DNA of 38,894 nucleotides from Oscillospiraceae bacterium (GTDB taxonomy: Bacteria > Bacillota > Clostridia > Oscillospirales > Oscillospiraceae), in NCBI GenBank assembly GCA_017519975.1, contig JAFWRM010000012.1, positions 1 to 38,894 of the forward strand. Reading direction: 5' to 3'. Positions 36,420 to 38,894 of this stretch are shown in pieces (position 1 is the first letter of the stretch; each line of letters begins with the position of its first letter). The position numbers and the translations under genes are program-made. The notes below the pieces were generated by a model. That model saw only the letters and a list, made by a program, of their open reading frames with translations, was not told the DNA's origin and did no database searches.

Positions 36420-37778
36420 TCAGTTGCGCAGGGAGTGGATGGGCGCGGGGATGCGTCCGCCGCGGGCGATGAACAGGGAGGCGTCGCCGCCGTTGACGGG
36501 CATGACGGGGGCCATGCCAAGCAGGCCGCCGAAGTCCACGGTGTCGCCTACCGTTTTTCCAGGGGCGGGGATGATGCGGACGGCGGTCGTCTTGTTGTTG
36601 ATCATGCCGATGGCCGCCTCGTCGGCGATGATGGCCGACAGAGTCTCTGCGGGCGTGTCGCCGGGGACGGCGATCATGTCCAGACCGACGCTGCACACGC
36701 AGGTCATGGCCTCGAGCTTTTCGATGGTCAGGGCGCCCTTCTTGACGGCGGCGATCATGCCAGCGTCTTCGGAGACGGGGATGAAGGCACCGGACAGGCC
36801 GCCCACGTGGGACGAGGCCATCACGCCGCCCTTCTTGACGGCGTCGTTCAGCATGGCCAGCGCGGCTGTGGTCCCGTGGCTGCCCACGGTGGACAGGCCG
36901 ATCTCTTCAAGGATGTCCGCCACGCTGTCGCCGATGGCGGGCGTCGGGGCCAGAGACAGATCCACGATGCCGAAGGGAACGTTCAGACGGCGCGCCGCCT
37001 CCTGGGCGACCAGCTGGCCGACCCGGGTGATGCGGAAGGCGGTCTTCTTGATGGTTTCCGCCACCACGTCGAAACTTTCGCCCTTGCAGGACTGCAGCGC
37101 GTGGTGTACGACGCCGGGGCCGGAGACGCCCACGTTGATCACGCACTCGGCCTCGCCGGGGCCGTGGAAGGCGCCGGCCATGAAGGGGTTGTCCTCCACG
37201 GCGTTGGCGAAGACGACCAGCTTGGCACAGGCCATGCCGCCGTTGTCCGCCGTCCGTTCGGCGGCCTGCCTGATGATGCGGCCCATGAGGGCCACGGCGT
37301 CCATGTTGATGCCCGCCTTTGTGGAGGCCACGTTGACGCTGCTGCACACCAGCTCCGTTTCGGCCAGCGCCTGGGGGATGGAGCGGAGCAGCTTTTCATC
37401 TCCGACGGTCATGCCCTTCTGCACAAGGGCGGAATATCCGCCGATGAAGTTCACGCCGGTCTCGTGGGCGGCGCGGTCAAGGGCGGCGGCGAAGGGAGCG
37501 TAATCCTCTGTTTCGGAGCTTTCCGCCACCAGAGCAATGGGCGTGACGGAGATGCGTTTGTTGACTATGGGAATGCCGAATTCGCTCTCGATGGCTTCGC
37601 CGGTCTTTACCAGATCCGCCGCGTACCGGGTGATCTTGTCGTAGATCCTGTCGCAGCACCGGGCGGCGTCCGGATGGGCGCAGTCCCGCAGGGAGATGCC
37701 CATGGTGATGGTGCGGACGTCCAGATGCTGCTGTGAGATCATGTCGATGGTCGAAAGTATCTCTCCAGAATTGATCAT
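36420..37778 (-). CDS. PFL family protein (UPF0210/DUF711)
   Basis: The 452-residue protein matches the UPF0210/PFL family along its full length, with Gly-rich motifs such as [37 protein letters not shown] and [15 protein letters not shown]. The family is structurally related to glycyl-radical pyruvate formate-lyase-like folds by name, but its reaction is not established and no glycyl-radical motif is evident. It is paired with an ACT-domain gene 15 bases upstream, a recurring pairing that suggests the ACT protein senses a small ligand for it. Confidence 0.9.
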   Translation of the reverse strand: MINSGEILSTIDMISQQHLDVRTITMGISLRDCAHPDAARCCDRIYDKITRYAADLVKTGEAIESEFGIPIVNKRISVTPIALVAESSETEDYAPFAAALDRAAHETGVNFIGGYSALVQKGMTVGDEKLLRSIPQALAETELVCSSVNVASTKAGINMDAVALMGRIIRQAAERTADNGGMACAKLVVFANAVEDNPFMAGAFHGPGEAECVINVGVSGPGVVHHALQSCKGESFDVVAETIKKTAFRITRVGQLVAQEAARRLNVPFGIVDLSLAPTPAIGDSVADILEEIGLSTVGSHGTTAALAMLNDAVKKGGVMASSHVGGLSGAFIPVSEDAGMIAAVKKGALTIEKLEAMTCVCSVGLDMIAVPGDTPAETLSAIIADEAAIGMINNKTTAVRIIPAPGKTVGDTVDFGGLLGMAPVMPVNGGDASLFIARGGRIPAPIHSLRN

Positions 37779-37793
37779 GTGGCGGGCCCCCTG

Positions 37794-38063
37794 TCAGATG
37801 CGGTGCATGGCGTCAAAGATCTCTTCCCGCTGGATGCGGACGGACAGAACCATCTCCTCTCCCTGAGCCTTCAGAGCGAGGGCCAGGTCGGCAAAGGAGA
37901 TGGTGCAGGCGCTGCAGTCCACCAGCATGACCATGGTGAAGCATTCCTGAAGCAGCGTCTGGCTGATATCCAGGATGTTCACGTTGTACTTGCTGAGCAG
38001 GGAGCAGATGCTGGCGATGATGCCGACTTTATCCGAGCCGATGACGGTCACGATAGCGCGCAT
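37794..38063 (-). CDS. ACT domain protein (UPF0237)
   Basis: This 89-residue protein is a single ACT domain: an opening strand MRAIVTVIGSDKVGIIA, then a helix (SICSLLSKYNVNILDIS), strands and a second helix (FADLALALKAQGEE). ACT domains bind amino acids or other small ligands, usually as dimers. A stand-alone ACT next to a PFL/UPF0210 gene is typical. GGAGG precedes the ATG. The ligand is unknown. Confidence 0.92.
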   Translation of the reverse strand: MRAIVTVIGSDKVGIIASICSLLSKYNVNILDISQTLLQECFTMVMLVDCSACTISFADLALALKAQGEEMVLSVRIQREEIFDAMHRI

Positions 38064-38075
38064 AATGGTTCCTCC

Positions 38076-38666
38076 TTATATGTCCCGATGTTCATTCAGT
38101 TCGTCCAGCGTCAGATCGAACGCCGGTATGAAGTGTTCCAGAAAATAATCGACCTCCGGCATGTGCATGCCGCGCAGCCGGGCTTCCGTCTGACGGGCGG
38201 CAAGAGAGAACTCGCTGCTGCCGCTCTTCAGTTCCTCCAGGCATTTGACATAGGCGGACAGCTTGTCGGCCGCCTTGACGAGCCGGCGGACGTCCTCATC
38301 GTTTTCCTCCAGCAGTTCCCGGTAGGCGGGCCGCATTCCGTCCGGAAGCGTACTCAGCAGCTTGTCGGCGGCCAGCGCCTCCACCTGCTTGTAGGCGGTC
38401 ATGATCTCCGGATTGAAGTATTTCACCGGGGTAGGCATATCCCCGGTGTAGATCTCGGACGCGTCGTGGAAAAGGGCGGTGGCCGCCGCCCGGTCCGGGT
38501 CGCAGGGAATTCCGAGAATGTCTCTCCGGATGACGGCCAGCCCGTGGGCGATCACGGCCACCATGTGGCTGTGTTCCTGCACGTTTTCGGGAAAGCTGTT
38601 GCGCATCAGCGACCAGCGGCTGATGTTCTTCATGCGGGAGATCAGGGCAAAAAAGCGAAAGCTCAC
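38076..38666 (-). CDS. yfbR: YfbR-like HD-domain 5'-deoxynucleotidase
   Basis: The 196-residue protein has the HD-hydrolase ligands in YfbR order: Arg17, His32 (QEHSH), His67-Asp68 (LFHDASE) and Asp134 (AADKLSAY). YfbR removes phosphate from deoxyribonucleoside 5'-monophosphates. The start is GTG at 38666 behind GGGAGGGG. It is first in the operon with the ACT and PFL genes, 12 bases before the former; a functional link among the three is not obvious. Confidence 0.88.
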   Translation of the reverse strand: MSFRFFALISRMKNISRWSLMRNSFPENVQEHSHMVAVIAHGLAVIRRDILGIPCDPDRAAATALFHDASEIYTGDMPTPVKYFNPEIMTAYKQVEALAADKLLSTLPDGMRPAYRELLEENDEDVRRLVKAADKLSAYVKCLEELKSGSSEFSLAARQTEARLRGMHMPEVDYFLEHFIPAFDLTLDELNEHRDI

Positions 38667-38696
38667 GCACGCCCCTCCCTTCGAAAGTGATGGATT

Positions 38697-38725
38697 ATTC
38701 TACCATAGGGGCGGACGGTTGTAAA
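38697..38725 (-). promoter_or_regulatory. Promoter of the yfbR-ACT-PFL operon
   Basis: On the minus strand TTTACA (38725-38720), 17 bases, then TAGAAT (38702-38697), about 30 bases before the GTG start. The insertion-sequence end begins some 30 bases upstream, so the promoter itself appears intact. Confidence 0.7.
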
Positions 38726-38755
38726 GAATGCGCCGTCCCCGTATCGCCGGAGGTA

Positions 38756-38894
38756 TGTAGGTTCTACAATCATAGTTAACAGTTAACTCGAAAAAAAAGA
38801 ATAGCGAATGGAAGTGTGCCATGTTAAGGTTGAGTTGCTGACACTAAACCGAAAGGCAGGCATCCCATTCGCTATGAATACTCTAACTCAAACC
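38756..38894 (+). mobile_element. Probable left end of an insertion sequence
   Basis: From about 38756 the sequence becomes clearly AT-richer than everything before it. It opens with the small palindrome TGTAG-GTT-CTACA (38756-38768), then AGTTAACAGTTAACT and a run of eight A residues. TAGCGAATGG (38802-38811) and CCATTCGCTA (38865-38874) are perfect inverted repeats flanking the leader of an ORF that starts at the window end. A terminal palindromic region, a folded leader and a new ORF are typical of an insertion sequence. The family and exact boundary cannot be fixed because the other end is outside the window. Confidence 0.55.
38874..38894 (+). CDS. First seven codons of a probable transposase
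   Basis: ATG at 38874 opens the frame MNTLTQT, cut by the window end. From memory, some DDE-type integrases/transposases of gut Bacillota begin this way, but seven residues cannot prove it. The A of the ATG is the last base of the 10-base inverted repeat. The only ribosome-binding-like site (GAAAGG) is about 17 bases away, so translation may be weak or the true start may lie further on. Confidence 0.35.

Overview
The window is GC-rich DNA that reads like the chromosome of an anaerobic, gut-type member of the Clostridia (Bacillota). Supporting signs are Shine-Dalgarno sites of the AGGAGG type, a Bacillus-type PurF with cysteines placed for a 4Fe-4S cluster, LL-diaminopimelate aminotransferase (DapL), a type III glutamine synthetase, an ANTAR-type nitrogen antiterminator protein, a split Fe-S glutamate synthase and a PFL/ACT-domain gene pair. 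No rRNA, tRNA or CRISPR was seen. The species cannot be named from the sequence alone.

Layout. 1-349: C-terminal end of a probable surface protein. 415-4308: a compact locus with a 30-residue peptide gene, an intrinsic terminator, a PqqD-like peptide-recognition protein, a membrane-free S24/S26-type Ser/His peptidase, an ABC exporter and an NTP_transf_5-type nucleotidyltransferase-fold protein. It has the logic of a RiPP (ribosomally made, modified peptide) system but matches no class I can name, and it is the best candidate here for an undescribed system. 4351-6293: YitT-family membrane protein and a D-2-hydroxyacid dehydrogenase. 6334-7245 (minus): TtcA-like tRNA thiolation enzyme. 7489-9351: HflK/HflC pair. 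9494-12151 (minus): MscS-type channel and a single-pass protein with seven CxxC motifs in 46-residue repeats.

12351-36332 is a very large nitrogen and glutamine island built around a divergent control region (about 19205-19607). Leftward runs a seven-gene operon: class II glutamine amidotransferase, Fe-S/FMN glutamate synthase core, 4Fe-4S protein, FAD oxidoreductase, GXGXG subunit, short GlnA, ANTAR regulator. Rightward runs glnN (type III glutamine synthetase), an Amt-PII fusion, then the glutamine-consuming enzymes asnB, glmS, pyrG, purF, carA and carB, followed by dapF and dapL. Both leaders carry hairpins that begin with the same GGCAAAGGCGT-type box behind near-consensus promoters. This suggests that the ANTAR protein encoded at the end of the left operon controls both arms by antitermination. 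Ammonium uptake, glutamine synthesis, glutamate regeneration and the main glutamine-dependent biosynthetic steps would then respond together to nitrogen status.

36420-38666 (minus): a three-gene operon of YfbR-like nucleotidase, ACT-domain protein and PFL/UPF0210 protein. From about 38756 the base composition turns AT-rich and the window ends inside what looks like the left end of an insertion sequence, with the first seven codons of its probable transposase.
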